Shown one piece after another: positions 49,862 through 58,440 of a DNA stretch of 64,000 nucleotides. Where the stretch lies: NCBI GenBank assembly GCA_947253765.1, contig CAMYAK010000004.1, forward strand, positions 50,193 to 114,192, read 5' to 3'. Positions within the stretch are counted from its first letter, which is position 1. Each line of letters opens with the position of its first letter. The position numbers and the translations under genes were made by a program. A model generated the notes under the pieces. The model had not been told where the DNA came from and ran no database searches. It saw nothing but the letters and a program-made list of their open reading frames with translations. Source of the DNA: an uncultured Tissierellia bacterium. Its GTDB lineage: Bacteria; Bacillota; Clostridia; Tissierellales; Peptoniphilaceae.

Positions 49862-50640
49862 GAAGGGCCCTTATAATAGGATTTTTTTTAGGCCTGGCCA
49901 TACCTTTAATGGGGGTCGTGGTCATTAATAGGAGGACCTCAACAATCGGAGATGCCCTGGCACATACATCACTGGCCGGAATCGGCCTTGGACTGATTGC
50001 AGGACTATCTCCGCTCTTTTCGGCTGTCCTTATGACCCTCATAGGGTCTTTTGCAATAGAACTTTTAAGGAAGAAATTCCCGCAAAACGGAGACTTGGCA
50101 ACAGCCATGGTTATGAGCACAGGCATTGGCTTGGCCTCGATTTTCTCGGATTTTGCACCATCAGGTTCAAATTTTGAAAGCTTCTTATTCGGCTCAATAA
50201 TCACAGGATCTACAGAAGAGGTCTATGCCATTGTTGGCCTGAGTCTTGTTATCTTTATTGCTATGATCGTATTTTTCTATCCGATCCTATATATAAGCCT
50301 TGACAGGAACGGAGCAAGGATTTCAGGCCTCCCGGTAGGCATGATAGAGAATTTTTTCACTGTCCTCTTATCATTGACCGTGGCCTTGTCATCAAAAACA
50401 ATAGGCGTCCTGATGGTTTCGTCATTGCTGATATTGCCTGTGGCATCCGCAATGCTCTTTACAAAGAGCTATAAGTCATGCGTAATTTTGTCAATGATCA
50501 TAGGATGCTTTCTTGTGATGTTCGGACTTTTTGCCTCATTTTATATGTCAATAAAGCCGGGCGGAGCAATTGTCATCACGGGAGTTTTTCTTTTTCTCAT
50601 ATTTTTATTAATTCAAAAATTTATCCTAAAACGGAAATAA
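49840..50640 (+). CDS. znuB: Zinc ABC transporter permease
   Basis: Membrane subunit of the zinc importer, ABC-3 family. 266 residues with about eight membrane segments; early segment MRRALIIGFFLGLAIPLMGVVVINRRTSTIGDALAHTSLAGIGLG is typical, as is SSKTIGVLMVSSLLILPVASA. The ATG at 49840 has a GGAGG site; an internal ATG at 49858 overlapping the znuC TGA is the alternative. Last gene of znuACB. Confidence 0.94.
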   Translation: MLEYAFMRRALIIGFFLGLAIPLMGVVVINRRTSTIGDALAHTSLAGIGLGLIAGLSPLFSAVLMTLIGSFAIELLRKKFPQNGDLATAMVMSTGIGLASIFSDFAPSGSNFESFLFGSIITGSTEEVYAIVGLSLVIFIAMIVFFYPILYISLDRNGARISGLPVGMIENFFTVLLSLTVALSSKTIGVLMVSSLLILPVASAMLFTKSYKSCVILSMIIGCFLVMFGLFASFYMSIKPGGAIVITGVFLFLIFLLIQKFILKRK

Positions 50641-50673
50641 TCAAGCCTTCTTCTTTACTCACACTTTTTCCTG

Positions 50674-50679
50674 TATAAT
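50674..50679 (+). promoter_or_regulatory. Candidate -10 box of the yitT operon
   Basis: Consensus TATAAT, 27 bases before the ATG, in the only intergenic gap after znuB. No good -35 box. Confidence 0.4.
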
Positions 50680-50706
50680 TAGTTTGGTTTGTTAGGAGGA
50701 AAAAGG

Positions 50707-51615
50707 ATGAATGAGACATTGAAGAAGATTTGTATCTTGCTTGCGGGAACTTTTTTATTGGCTGTGGCGACTAACTATTTTTATGTACCCTACGATTTAG
50801 CGTCCGGGGGAGTAAGCGGTCTGGCCATTATTTTAAATAAATTGATTCCGGGTTTGTCAGTCGGTATCTATATTACAATCGGAAACGCCATACTATTTAT
50901 TGTCGGAATTATTCTATTAGGAAGGACTTTTGGAGTCTATACGATATTCGGAGCCTTTTCATACTCTACATGGGTTATGATTCTGGAAACCGTCGCCCCC
51001 ATAAAGGAGCCTTTAACGGAAAGCCCTGAGGTGTCAATGGTTATCGGGGCACTTTTAACAGGTGTCGGAATAGCGATTGTCTTCCTGCAGAATGCATCTA
51101 CAGGAGGGACCGATATTATTGCCATGATATTTAAGAAGTATATGAATATACCTCTCTCCAAGGGCATGTTTATTATTGACGGTCTTGTAGTTGTTATGAG
51201 CGCATTTGCATTTTCAGTTAATAAGAGCCTTTTTGCCATACTGGCCATAATTTTGCAGAGCCTGGTATTGGATGAGGCTATCACCGGTGCCGACCGGAGA
51301 ATCGCTATAAACATAATCAGCAATAAGAGTGAGGAGATCAACAATTACATAATTCACCAAGTGGTCAGGGGAACAACCATTTATATTGCAAAGGGCGGTT
51401 ATTCAGGACTTGACCATAACGTAATAACGGCTATAGTTACCAGAGCCCAGTATTTAAAAATAAAGAACTATGTGGAATCCGTTGATCCTAAAGCTTTTAT
51501 ATATACCTATGCCGCAACTGAAGTAACGGGCGAGGGCTTTACATATAGACCGGAAAAGCTTGGTGCTGAAAAAATTCAAAAAGATAATTTAAAGGAATCG
51601 GCGGAGGAAAATTAA
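50707..51615 (+). CDS. YitT family membrane protein (DUF161/DUF2179)
   Basis: Predicted transporter of unknown substrate. 302 residues: about five or six membrane segments (residues 5-190) with YVPYDLASGGVSGLAIILN and FLQNASTGGTDIIAMI, both typical of YitT, then a cytoplasmic DUF2179 domain ending VDPKAFIYTYAATEVTGEGF. The ATG at 50707 follows TAGGAGG; an in-frame TTG at 50689 covers that site and is rejected. Its stop overlaps the next ATG by one base. Confidence 0.9.
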   Translation: MNETLKKICILLAGTFLLAVATNYFYVPYDLASGGVSGLAIILNKLIPGLSVGIYITIGNAILFIVGIILLGRTFGVYTIFGAFSYSTWVMILETVAPIKEPLTESPEVSMVIGALLTGVGIAIVFLQNASTGGTDIIAMIFKKYMNIPLSKGMFIIDGLVVVMSAFAFSVNKSLFAILAIILQSLVLDEAITGADRRIAINIISNKSEEINNYIIHQVVRGTTIYIAKGGYSGLDHNVITAIVTRAQYLKIKNYVESVDPKAFIYTYAATEVTGEGFTYRPEKLGAEKIQKDNLKESAEEN

Positions 51616-52442
51616 TGGAAATCGGAAAAAGACAGGACCTTAAAATTATTGATATAAATAGGCACGGAGCGGTCCTGGAGGGGGATATACTTTTGCCCGG
51701 AATTGAGCTTGACCAAAACGACAATAAGGGCCAAGAGGTCAATGTTTTTATTTATAAGGATAGTAAGGGCAGGACCATTGCCAGCAAGAAGAAGGAAAAA
51801 ATATCAATGGGCGGGATGGCTGTTCTTAAAGTTGTCAATGTCAGCAGTATAGGCAGTTTTTTAGACTGGGGAATGGACAAGGACCTCTTTTTGCCCATAA
51901 AAGAGCAAAAGAGAAAGCATAAAAAGGGCGATTGGGTCTTGGTGGCCTGTTCGCTTGATATGAACGGTCGTCCGGTTGCCTGTGAAAAGGTTGAAAAATA
52001 TTTTGAAAGGCCAAACGGATTAAAAGAGAATGATTGGCTAAAAGCTGTGGTCTATTCACATGATCCCAGGTTCGGTTCATTTGTTTTGGTCGAGGGCAAA
52101 TATGATGGCCTTATACGGACGGAGAAACTGGTCGGATTGCCGATGCCGGGCCAGGAAATTACCTGCAGGCTTGAGAGAGTTAATAAAGAGGGCAAGCTTG
52201 ACCTTTCAATGAAATCCCGGGCATATATGCAGATTGATACTGACGCGGAAAATATATACAGGATGCTGACGGGAAACGGCGGCTTTTTGAGGGTTAACGA
52301 CAATACCGCTCCGGAAGACATAAAAATGCTTTTTGGAATGAGCAAAGCACAATTTAAAAGGGCCCTGGGCAGGTTATTAAAGAAAAAATTAATAATATTT
52401 AAAGGTGACGGGATAGAGGCAAAAGGAGGGAAAAGTGAGTAA
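51615..52442 (+). CDS. cvfB: S1-like RNA-binding protein, CvfB family
   Basis: Conserved virulence factor B family; RNA-binding protein with S1 folds and a winged helix. 275 residues: S1-type segments at about 60-125 (VSSIGSFLDWGMDKDLFLPIKEQ) and 130-205 (DPRFGSFVLVEGKYDGLIRTEKL), then a C-terminal winged-helix segment MLFGMSKAQFKRALGRLLKKKLI. The GSFLDWG and PI-EQ elements are typical of CvfB/YitL. It overlaps yitT by one base and the next gene by eight. Confidence 0.9.
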   Translation: MEIGKRQDLKIIDINRHGAVLEGDILLPGIELDQNDNKGQEVNVFIYKDSKGRTIASKKKEKISMGGMAVLKVVNVSSIGSFLDWGMDKDLFLPIKEQKRKHKKGDWVLVACSLDMNGRPVACEKVEKYFERPNGLKENDWLKAVVYSHDPRFGSFVLVEGKYDGLIRTEKLVGLPMPGQEITCRLERVNKEGKLDLSMKSRAYMQIDTDAENIYRMLTGNGGFLRVNDNTAPEDIKMLFGMSKAQFKRALGRLLKKKLIIFKGDGIEAKGGKSE

Positions 52443-52944
52443 AGACAAAATTTTGGCCAAAGTCGACAAACTTGAAATCCACCAATCCGATGTTGAAAAT
52501 TTAAAATGCACGTTGGGTCAACAAGGGGATATTTTCAAGGGAATTGAGGGAATAAAGGCCTTAAGGGAAGAGTTGATTCACCAGGAAATCCTTTATAGGG
52601 ACGCCTTGAAAAAAGATCTTGAAAAGGATGAAGTCTTTCAGAAAGCCTTGGACCACACGAAGAGACAGATGCTCCAGCAATATGCCCTGAAAAAGTTAAT
52701 TTCAGGAGTTACTGTGAGTGAGGCGGAGGCCGAAGAATACTATAATAACAATAAAGAAAAGATAGATGGGGCCTTTGTTTCGGAAGATCCTGAGGCCAAG
52801 CCTGAATTCAGCAGGATAAAGGGACAAATAATACAACAGCTTACACTTATGAAGCAGCAGGAAAAATATACAGAGTACTTAAAGTCCATTGAAAAAGAAT
52901 ATGGTGTGAAGCGCTATGAGATAAAAGAGGATAACAATGACTGA
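52435..52944 (+). CDS. Short SurA-N/PpiC-like protein lacking a parvulin domain
   Basis: The 169 residues begin DKILAKVDKLEIHQSDVENL and continue with a helical region (LREELIHQEILYRDALKKDLEKDE, then ALDHTKRQMLQQYALKKLISGVTVSEAEAEEYYNNNKEKI), which is the N-terminal chaperone layout of SurA/PrsA-type foldases. Where a parvulin isomerase domain of about 90 residues would follow, the sequence goes straight to the C-terminal helix (FSRIKGQIIQQLTLMKQQEKYTEYL). There is no signal peptide, so it is cytoplasmic. GTG start after AAAGGAGGG; overlaps cvfB and pepD. Possibly a holdase, but the function is unknown. Confidence 0.7.
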   Translation: MSKDKILAKVDKLEIHQSDVENLKCTLGQQGDIFKGIEGIKALREELIHQEILYRDALKKDLEKDEVFQKALDHTKRQMLQQYALKKLISGVTVSEAEAEEYYNNNKEKIDGAFVSEDPEAKPEFSRIKGQIIQQLTLMKQQEKYTEYLKSIEKEYGVKRYEIKEDNND

Positions 52945-54427
52945 AGAAAATTTGCAGGGCGTAAGCCCGGAAAAAAGCCAAGTCTTAAAAATTTTTGAAG
53001 AAATAAGCATGATCCCAAGACCGTCAGGATATGAGGAAAGGATTGGGAATTACCTGCTTGAACAGGGCAGATCATTGGGATTTTTCAGCAAAAAGGACAG
53101 GTTCGGAAATGTAATTATTGAGGTGCCGGCAGGCCCCGGCTTTGAGAACGGCCCGCTCATAATATTGCAGGCCCACATGGATATGGTTTGCGTATCAAAG
53201 AAGTCCTATACATATAATATGCTTCTTGATCCCATAAAACTCAAGTATATTGACGGCTGGCTGACTGCCGATTCAACAAGTCTTGGGGCGGATGACGGCA
53301 TAGGCCTGGCTATGATATTGGCATATGTAAAAGAACACAGTGATCACTCAAGACTCAGGCTCATATTTACAGTTCAGGAAGAAACCGGAATGGACGGAGC
53401 CCAAAACATTGAAAGCAAGTATCTTGATGCAGATTATATGATTAACCTTGATTCGGAAGAAGAGGGCTATGTTACCTGTGCGTGTGCAGGAGGCTGTGAG
53501 GGAAGCTTTTCTCTACCTATAGAACGAACAAATCCCGATAAGACCCCGGATAATATAAAGTTTGCACAGATTTTTCTGTACGGGCTCAGGGGCGGCCACT
53601 CAGGGATGCAGATAATGGAAGTCAATACCAATGCCATAAAGATTATGGCTGAGTTCCTCAGGAAGATTGATGAGCAGATAGTTATTGACCTATACAGCCT
53701 TGATGGAGGGGATAAGCAGAATGCCATACCCAACCATGCTCAAGCACTCATATCCTATCCGGCTGAAAGCGAAGGACAGCTTTTGGATGTAATGAATTCA
53801 GTCAGGGACGGTATAATGGGATCCCTGTTAAAAAGCGATCCTGATGCACATTTTGTATGGGAGGGACATGAGGAGGCTAATGTTTTACCTCTTAGCCCCC
53901 CTTCAAAACAAAAACTATTAAGCCTTATTGAGATGGTGCCTCACGGGGTCTATACGATGAGGAGCGAAGGTGAAGGAGTTGAAAGCTCAAATAATCTTGC
54001 CATTATTAAGAGCGAAAACAGTTCATTTAATTTTGTCATCTCTGTGAGGTCGGGGGACAAGCATGCTTTTGAAGAATTAAAGGCCAAAATATCCTCAAGT
54101 TTTGAACTTTTCGGAGGAAATGGTGTTTACGAGAAGGGCTATCCGATTTGGGAGATGAGAGGCTATTCGGAACTCAAGGATATCTTTTTAAAAATTTATG
54201 AGCAGGAATCGGGTAAAGAGGCCAGGATCCTGGATATTCACGCAGGACTTGAATGTGCTTTTTTTGCAGAGAAAAATCCCGACTTAGATATGATTTCTCT
54301 TGGGCCGGATACTGAGGGGGCCCATACCGTTGAGGAAAGAGTGAATCTCGGATCATGTGAGAGGACTTATAAATTATTGGAAGAACTGGCCAAGGAAATT
54401 TCACTCAAGCGGTCAGAACGGTTATAA
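52937..54427 (+). CDS. pepD: Aminoacyl-histidine dipeptidase (PepD, M20 family)
   Basis: Cytosolic zinc dipeptidase of the M20C group. Metal and catalytic residues: LQAHMDMVC (His and Asp), LGADDGIGLAM (Asp), QEETGMDGAQ (Glu pair), NLDSEEEG and the late HAGLECAFF. The dimerisation lid carries LRGGHSGMQI. 496 residues, expected length. ATG overlaps the stop of the preceding gene. Cleaves Xaa-His and other dipeptides in the family. Confidence 0.93.
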   Translation: MTEENLQGVSPEKSQVLKIFEEISMIPRPSGYEERIGNYLLEQGRSLGFFSKKDRFGNVIIEVPAGPGFENGPLIILQAHMDMVCVSKKSYTYNMLLDPIKLKYIDGWLTADSTSLGADDGIGLAMILAYVKEHSDHSRLRLIFTVQEETGMDGAQNIESKYLDADYMINLDSEEEGYVTCACAGGCEGSFSLPIERTNPDKTPDNIKFAQIFLYGLRGGHSGMQIMEVNTNAIKIMAEFLRKIDEQIVIDLYSLDGGDKQNAIPNHAQALISYPAESEGQLLDVMNSVRDGIMGSLLKSDPDAHFVWEGHEEANVLPLSPPSKQKLLSLIEMVPHGVYTMRSEGEGVESSNNLAIIKSENSSFNFVISVRSGDKHAFEELKAKISSSFELFGGNGVYEKGYPIWEMRGYSELKDIFLKIYEQESGKEARILDIHAGLECAFFAEKNPDLDMISLGPDTEGAHTVEERVNLGSCERTYKLLEELAKEISLKRSERL

Positions 54428-54479
54428 TAAATTCAAGACAAGATCTTTAATTGGTTTTAGCAGAATTTTGGAGGTGAAA

Positions 54480-54824
54480 ATGAAAGAAGACAAAAGCAAG
54501 GCAATGGAAGCAAAAATTCATGACCATGGAGTGAATGAAGAGATTCCTGAAGACGACCATGATGTTCTGGTTCTGACTCTGGATGATGACAGTACCGTTG
54601 AATGCCATGTATTGGAAATATTTTCCTATGATGACAAGGAATATATAGCTCTTTTGGCTGAAGATGATGAGGACGGGAAGATCCTTCTGTATCAGTATGA
54701 GGACGGGGACCTTGATGATGAGGTTCAGCTCTCAATGATTGAGGATGAGGATAAATTTGAAGAGATTGCCCAAGCCTTTGTTGAACTCATGAACGAAGAT
54801 GAAGAAGATTCTGCTGAAGATTAA
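54480..54824 (+). CDS. DUF1292 domain protein, second copy
   Basis: Very acidic protein of 114 residues with a DUF1292 core: VLVLTLDDDSTVECHVLEIFSYDDKEYIALLAEDD and then ILLYQYEDGD. Longer than the copy at 32228 because of acidic ends (ELMNEDEEDSAED). The ATG at 54480 has GGAGGTG four bases upstream; the frame stays open further upstream into pepD, which is not coding. Function unknown. It lies between pepD and a small P-loop protein. Confidence 0.85.
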   Translation: MKEDKSKAMEAKIHDHGVNEEIPEDDHDVLVLTLDDDSTVECHVLEIFSYDDKEYIALLAEDDEDGKILLYQYEDGDLDDEVQLSMIEDEDKFEEIAQAFVELMNEDEEDSAED

Positions 54825-54846
54825 ATCATAAAAAAGGAGGGTCAGA

Positions 54847-55272
54847 GTGTTAAAATTTGTTTTAGGTCCATCAGGTAGCGGTAAAACGAGCTGGCTTATA
54901 GGCAAGGCTAATGAAGAGATGAAATCAGGAAAGGGAAGGATAGTTTTCATCGATTCCGATAATGACCAGATTTTTTCATTGGATCATGCTGTTCGCCTAA
55001 TAGATGCTCACGACTTTAATATTGATAACCTGGATAAGTTTTTGGGCTTTATATCAGGAATAATTTCAAGAGACTATGATGTCGAAAAAGTATATATTGA
55101 CGGAATGTATGACATAATAAATTTCGGCGATAAACTGGACGGCCTGATTGAAGGCCTGAGGTTCCTGTCCAACACCAACAATGTTATTATTTACATGGGA
55201 ATGGACAAAGATGAGAGTGCATTTCCGGAAGCGGACGATATCAAGCTTATCAAGCTTGAAGATGCTGAGTAG
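54847..55272 (+). CDS. Small P-loop protein of unknown function
   Basis: I do not recognise a named family. The 141 residues start MLKFVLGPSGSGKTSWLIGKA, a Walker A at residues 7-14 with an N-terminal strand like that of AddB/RexB-type and RecA-like ATPases. A possible Walker B is VEKVYIDGMYDI near 80, followed by strand VIIYMGMD near 120. No helicase motifs follow and the protein is too short for a helicase. GTG start after AAGGAGGG. Last gene before a strong terminator. An ATP/GTP-binding role is likely; anything more is a guess. Confidence 0.75.
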   Translation: MLKFVLGPSGSGKTSWLIGKANEEMKSGKGRIVFIDSDNDQIFSLDHAVRLIDAHDFNIDNLDKFLGFISGIISRDYDVEKVYIDGMYDIINFGDKLDGLIEGLRFLSNTNNVIIYMGMDKDESAFPEADDIKLIKLEDAE

Positions 55273-55280
55273 AATCGTTT

Positions 55281-55315
55281 AAAGGAGCGTTTCCCGGGCG
55301 GAAACGCTCCTTTTT
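55281..55315 (+). terminator. Rho-independent terminator after the P-loop gene
   Basis: Perfect 13-pair stem AAAGGAGCGTTTC / GAAACGCTCCTTT (55281-55293, 55301-55313), loop CCGGGCG, five T in all at the 3' side. Confidence 0.93.
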
Positions 55316-55334
55316 AAATAGTTTGAGGTTTTTT

Positions 55335-56261
55335 GTGAGAAAAATTACAGTCGGGGAAAATGATAACGAACAGAGACTGGACAGGTTCCTTTCTAAGTAT
55401 TTGCCCGGTGCGGAGAAATCATACCTGCAAAAGATGGTAAGGAAAAAGAGAATTAAACTAAATGGGAAAAAAGCTTCTTCCGATGCCATAATAAAAACAG
55501 GGGACTATATTAATTTTTATATTTATGAAGAAGAGCTTGAAAAATTTGAACAAAGTAAAAAAATAAAGACTTCAAAAATCAATTTGCAAATAATTTACCG
55601 GGATGGGAACATAGCCGTGATCGATAAGCCTGTCGGAATCCTAAGCCATGCAGCTAAAAAAGCCGACTATGGGAACAATATTGCAGATGCATTTGAATCG
55701 CTTTTGATCGAGACCGGGGAATATGTTACAAGGCTTGAAAACAGCTTTAAACCGGCTATTGCCAACAGGCTCGATTTCAATACTGCAGGCCTGATAATAG
55801 GCCTGAAAAACCACGCTGCCGCAATGACTATAAATGAGGCACTTAAGAACAGAAAAATTGACAAGTATTACTTGGCTTTTTGTAAGGGTCGGATTGAAAA
55901 AAGTATTTCAATAGACAAGAATTTGGATAAACAGGGGAAAAACATGCGGGTAAGTGATGAAGGAAAGCATGCCTTAACCCTTGTCAAGCCGCTTAAAATA
56001 TATGATGATGCAAGCCTGGTAGAAGTTAAACTTATGACAGGGCGCTACCATCAGATAAGGGCCCACATGGCTTCAATAGGGCACCCTCTTATTGGAGACA
56101 GGAGATACGGAAGACCTGAAGCAAATTTCGGCCACCAACTTCTCCTGGCCTATAAATTAAAATTCAAACTCATTGAGGGTTTAGAATATCTTAACAATTT
56201 ACAAGTAAAATCAAAACAGGAAGAAAATTTCATAAGAGCTTATGAAGCTAATAAAATATAA
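55335..56261 (+). CDS. RluA family pseudouridine synthase
   Basis: Isomerises uridine to pseudouridine in rRNA or tRNA. N-terminal S4 RNA-binding domain (RLDRFLSKYLPGAEKSYLQKMVRKKRIKLNG) and catalytic domain with the Asp in ANRLDFNTAGLIIG, VIDKPVGILSH, and C-terminal LMTGRYHQIRAHMASIGHPLIGDRRYG. 308 residues with the GTG at 55335, six bases after GAGG; a TTG at 55323 is the alternative. The target uridine cannot be told from sequence (RluC/RluD-like). Confidence 0.92.
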   Translation: MRKITVGENDNEQRLDRFLSKYLPGAEKSYLQKMVRKKRIKLNGKKASSDAIIKTGDYINFYIYEEELEKFEQSKKIKTSKINLQIIYRDGNIAVIDKPVGILSHAAKKADYGNNIADAFESLLIETGEYVTRLENSFKPAIANRLDFNTAGLIIGLKNHAAAMTINEALKNRKIDKYYLAFCKGRIEKSISIDKNLDKQGKNMRVSDEGKHALTLVKPLKIYDDASLVEVKLMTGRYHQIRAHMASIGHPLIGDRRYGRPEANFGHQLLLAYKLKFKLIEGLEYLNNLQVKSKQEENFIRAYEANKI

Positions 56262-56284
56262 TTTTAAACTTTGAGAGGGAAAAA

Positions 56285-56989
56285 ATGGCTGTTAAAATTT
56301 TGCTAGTCGAAGACGAAGAAGCTATACGCAAATTTACGAAAATTAATTTACAAATGGAGGGTTGGACCATTTTTGAGGCTGAAACCGGTGAAGAAGGCCT
56401 ACTGGTTGCAGAAAGAGAAAAGCCGGACATAGCTATTTTAGACTTGATGCTCCCCGGAATTTCAGGCTATGAGGTTTGTGAGAGCCTCAGGACTGCCATG
56501 CCCTTCCTTGGAATAATAATCCTTACTGCAAAAACACAGGAAGTGGACAGGATCCTGGGATTGGAAAAGGGATGCGATGACTACATGATAAAGCCTTTTA
56601 ATCCACATGAGCTGGTGCTTAGGATCAAATCAATTTTAAGACGTCTGCAAATTGACGAGAAAAAGAGGTCGGATTCTAATAAGGATGTAAAGCGGGACGG
56701 TCCCTTTACCCTGGACTTGTCTGCAAGAATTTTTTATAAAGAAGGTCGTGAACTTGACCTTACTCCGACAGAATTGGCAATTATCAACCTGTTTTTGAAT
56801 AACGCGGGAATTGCCCTAAGCAGGGATCAAATCCTTGAGAAAATATGGGGATCGGACTATGACGGAGAGACAAAGATAGTCGACGTAAATATTAGAAGGA
56901 TTAGGGCCAAGATTGAAGACAATCCGGCCAAGCCTAAGTATCTTGAGACAGTTTGGGGGGTAGGTTACCGTTGGAAGGAAAACAATTAA
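56285..56989 (+). CDS. OmpR-family response regulator (second system)
   Basis: Receiver domain with ED at 9-10, D53 in ILDLMLPGIS and Lys in DYMIKPFN; C-terminal winged helix with DLTPTELAIINLFLNNAG and VDVNIRRIRAKIEDNPAKPKYLETVWGVGYRW. 234 residues. ATG after GAGAGGGA. Its 3' end probably overlaps the kinase gene. Controls unknown genes, perhaps including the downstream lipoprotein. Confidence 0.94.
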   Translation: MAVKILLVEDEEAIRKFTKINLQMEGWTIFEAETGEEGLLVAEREKPDIAILDLMLPGISGYEVCESLRTAMPFLGIIILTAKTQEVDRILGLEKGCDDYMIKPFNPHELVLRIKSILRRLQIDEKKRSDSNKDVKRDGPFTLDLSARIFYKEGRELDLTPTELAIINLFLNNAGIALSRDQILEKIWGSDYDGETKIVDVNIRRIRAKIEDNPAKPKYLETVWGVGYRWKENN

Positions 56990-58431
56990 GAGGGAGAAAA
57001 ATTTTTAATAGACATGAGAAGTACCATCCCCAGCAGATAACCGACTCCATCAGTTTTAGGGTCATGGGCTTGTTTCTGATGGTTATTTTCAGCCTTATAT
57101 TTGTATATGAAATTTTTTATCTCCAGTCGACCAGGTCATACTATTATGAAAACATGGCAGGTGCCCTGACTTCTCAGGCCCGGTATAATGCGGACCTGTT
57201 TTTGACCTACCTTTCGGATGAAGATATAAATACTATAGTTCTTGAGAATAAGAATCAGTTCTACAGGTCAACGCCTGCTCAAGTTCAGATCTTGAATAAT
57301 GCAGGAGTTGTGCTCTATGACTCAATCGCTTCCAAGCAGCTTGGGGAGGAACTTGACAGCAGTGATGTTACTTCGGCCAGGGAAAATAAGCCATCATACA
57401 TCGTATACATACCTCAGTACACTGACGAAGAAGTCATGAGTGTATCAATACCGCTCAAAAATCAAACTAACCAGGTTGGAATTTTGAGGCTGACAACAAG
57501 CCTAAAGGAAGTGAATTCGGTTATTATACAGCGCTTCCTGTTTTCCTTAATCTTCTCTGCCTTCCTATTGCTTCTGGCAGCTATGCTATCATTTTATATT
57601 TCAAGGTCTATCATTAAGAAAATACAGAATTTGACCTTGGTTGCAAATAAGCTGGCGGACGGTCAGCTCGATGTCCGTGCGGATGAAGATAATTTCGGAG
57701 AAATTGGTGACCTGGCAAGAGCCATGAATATAATGAGCGATAACCTTCAGGAAAAAGAAAAGATAAAAAATGATTTTATCTCTTCAGTATCTCATGAGCT
57801 GAGGACGCCTATGACCTCAATTAAGGGCTGGACCATAACTTTGCAAAATGATGAAATAGGGGATGAAATAAGAAAAGAAGGCTTGAAAATAATTGAGAAG
57901 GAGAGTGAAAGACTGAGCGGCATGGTTGAAGACCTGCTTGATTTCTCAAGGTTTGCCTCGAACAGGATAAGGCTTAAAAAGACTGCATTTGACCTTGTTG
58001 AAGTTAGCAATAACCTTCTTTCACAAGTCAGACCCAGAACCAGGGAAAAAGAGATTGACGTGGTTTATTCATATTCATCACCGATAGTTGAGATAATGGC
58101 TGATGAAAACAGGATTAAACAGCTCCTTCTTAATATATTGGACAACGCTATAAAGTTCACAGATAACGGAGGAACAATTTTTTTGGAAATTGCGGAAAAG
58201 GACAAGAGCGTTGAATTGGCCATAACGGATACCGGAATGGGCATTGCCGAGGATGAGATCCACTTGGTAACAGAAAAGTTTTGGAAGGGGACATCAAGCC
58301 AGTCACACACGGGCCTAGGTCTGTCAATCTGCGAAGAGATAGTAAAGGCTCATGGAGGGACTTTGACCATAAAATCGCAGTTGAACGTCGGAACCAAGGT
58401 TATTATTAACCTGCCCATTGAAGCTGTATAG
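56971..58431 (+). CDS. Sensor histidine kinase (second system)
   Basis: Membrane kinase: TM1 (about 31-50 of this model), extracytoplasmic sensor of about 130 residues, TM2 (about 190-213), HAMP, HisKA with the His of VSHELRTPM near residue 275, HATPase_c with NILDNAIKF, DTGMGI and HTGLGLSI. The start is uncertain. TTG at 56971 (GGGGGG 11 bases upstream) would overlap the regulator gene; an ATT at 57001, in frame and four bases after AGGGAG just past the regulator stop, has the best-placed site; an ATG near 57064 would cut into TM1. Signal unknown. Confidence 0.9.
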   Translation: MEGKQLRGRKIFNRHEKYHPQQITDSISFRVMGLFLMVIFSLIFVYEIFYLQSTRSYYYENMAGALTSQARYNADLFLTYLSDEDINTIVLENKNQFYRSTPAQVQILNNAGVVLYDSIASKQLGEELDSSDVTSARENKPSYIVYIPQYTDEEVMSVSIPLKNQTNQVGILRLTTSLKEVNSVIIQRFLFSLIFSAFLLLLAAMLSFYISRSIIKKIQNLTLVANKLADGQLDVRADEDNFGEIGDLARAMNIMSDNLQEKEKIKNDFISSVSHELRTPMTSIKGWTITLQNDEIGDEIRKEGLKIIEKESERLSGMVEDLLDFSRFASNRIRLKKTAFDLVEVSNNLLSQVRPRTREKEIDVVYSYSSPIVEIMADENRIKQLLLNILDNAIKFTDNGGTIFLEIAEKDKSVELAITDTGMGIAEDEIHLVTEKFWKGTSSQSHTGLGLSICEEIVKAHGGTLTIKSQLNVGTKVIINLPIEAV

Positions 58432-58440
58432 GAGAATTCT

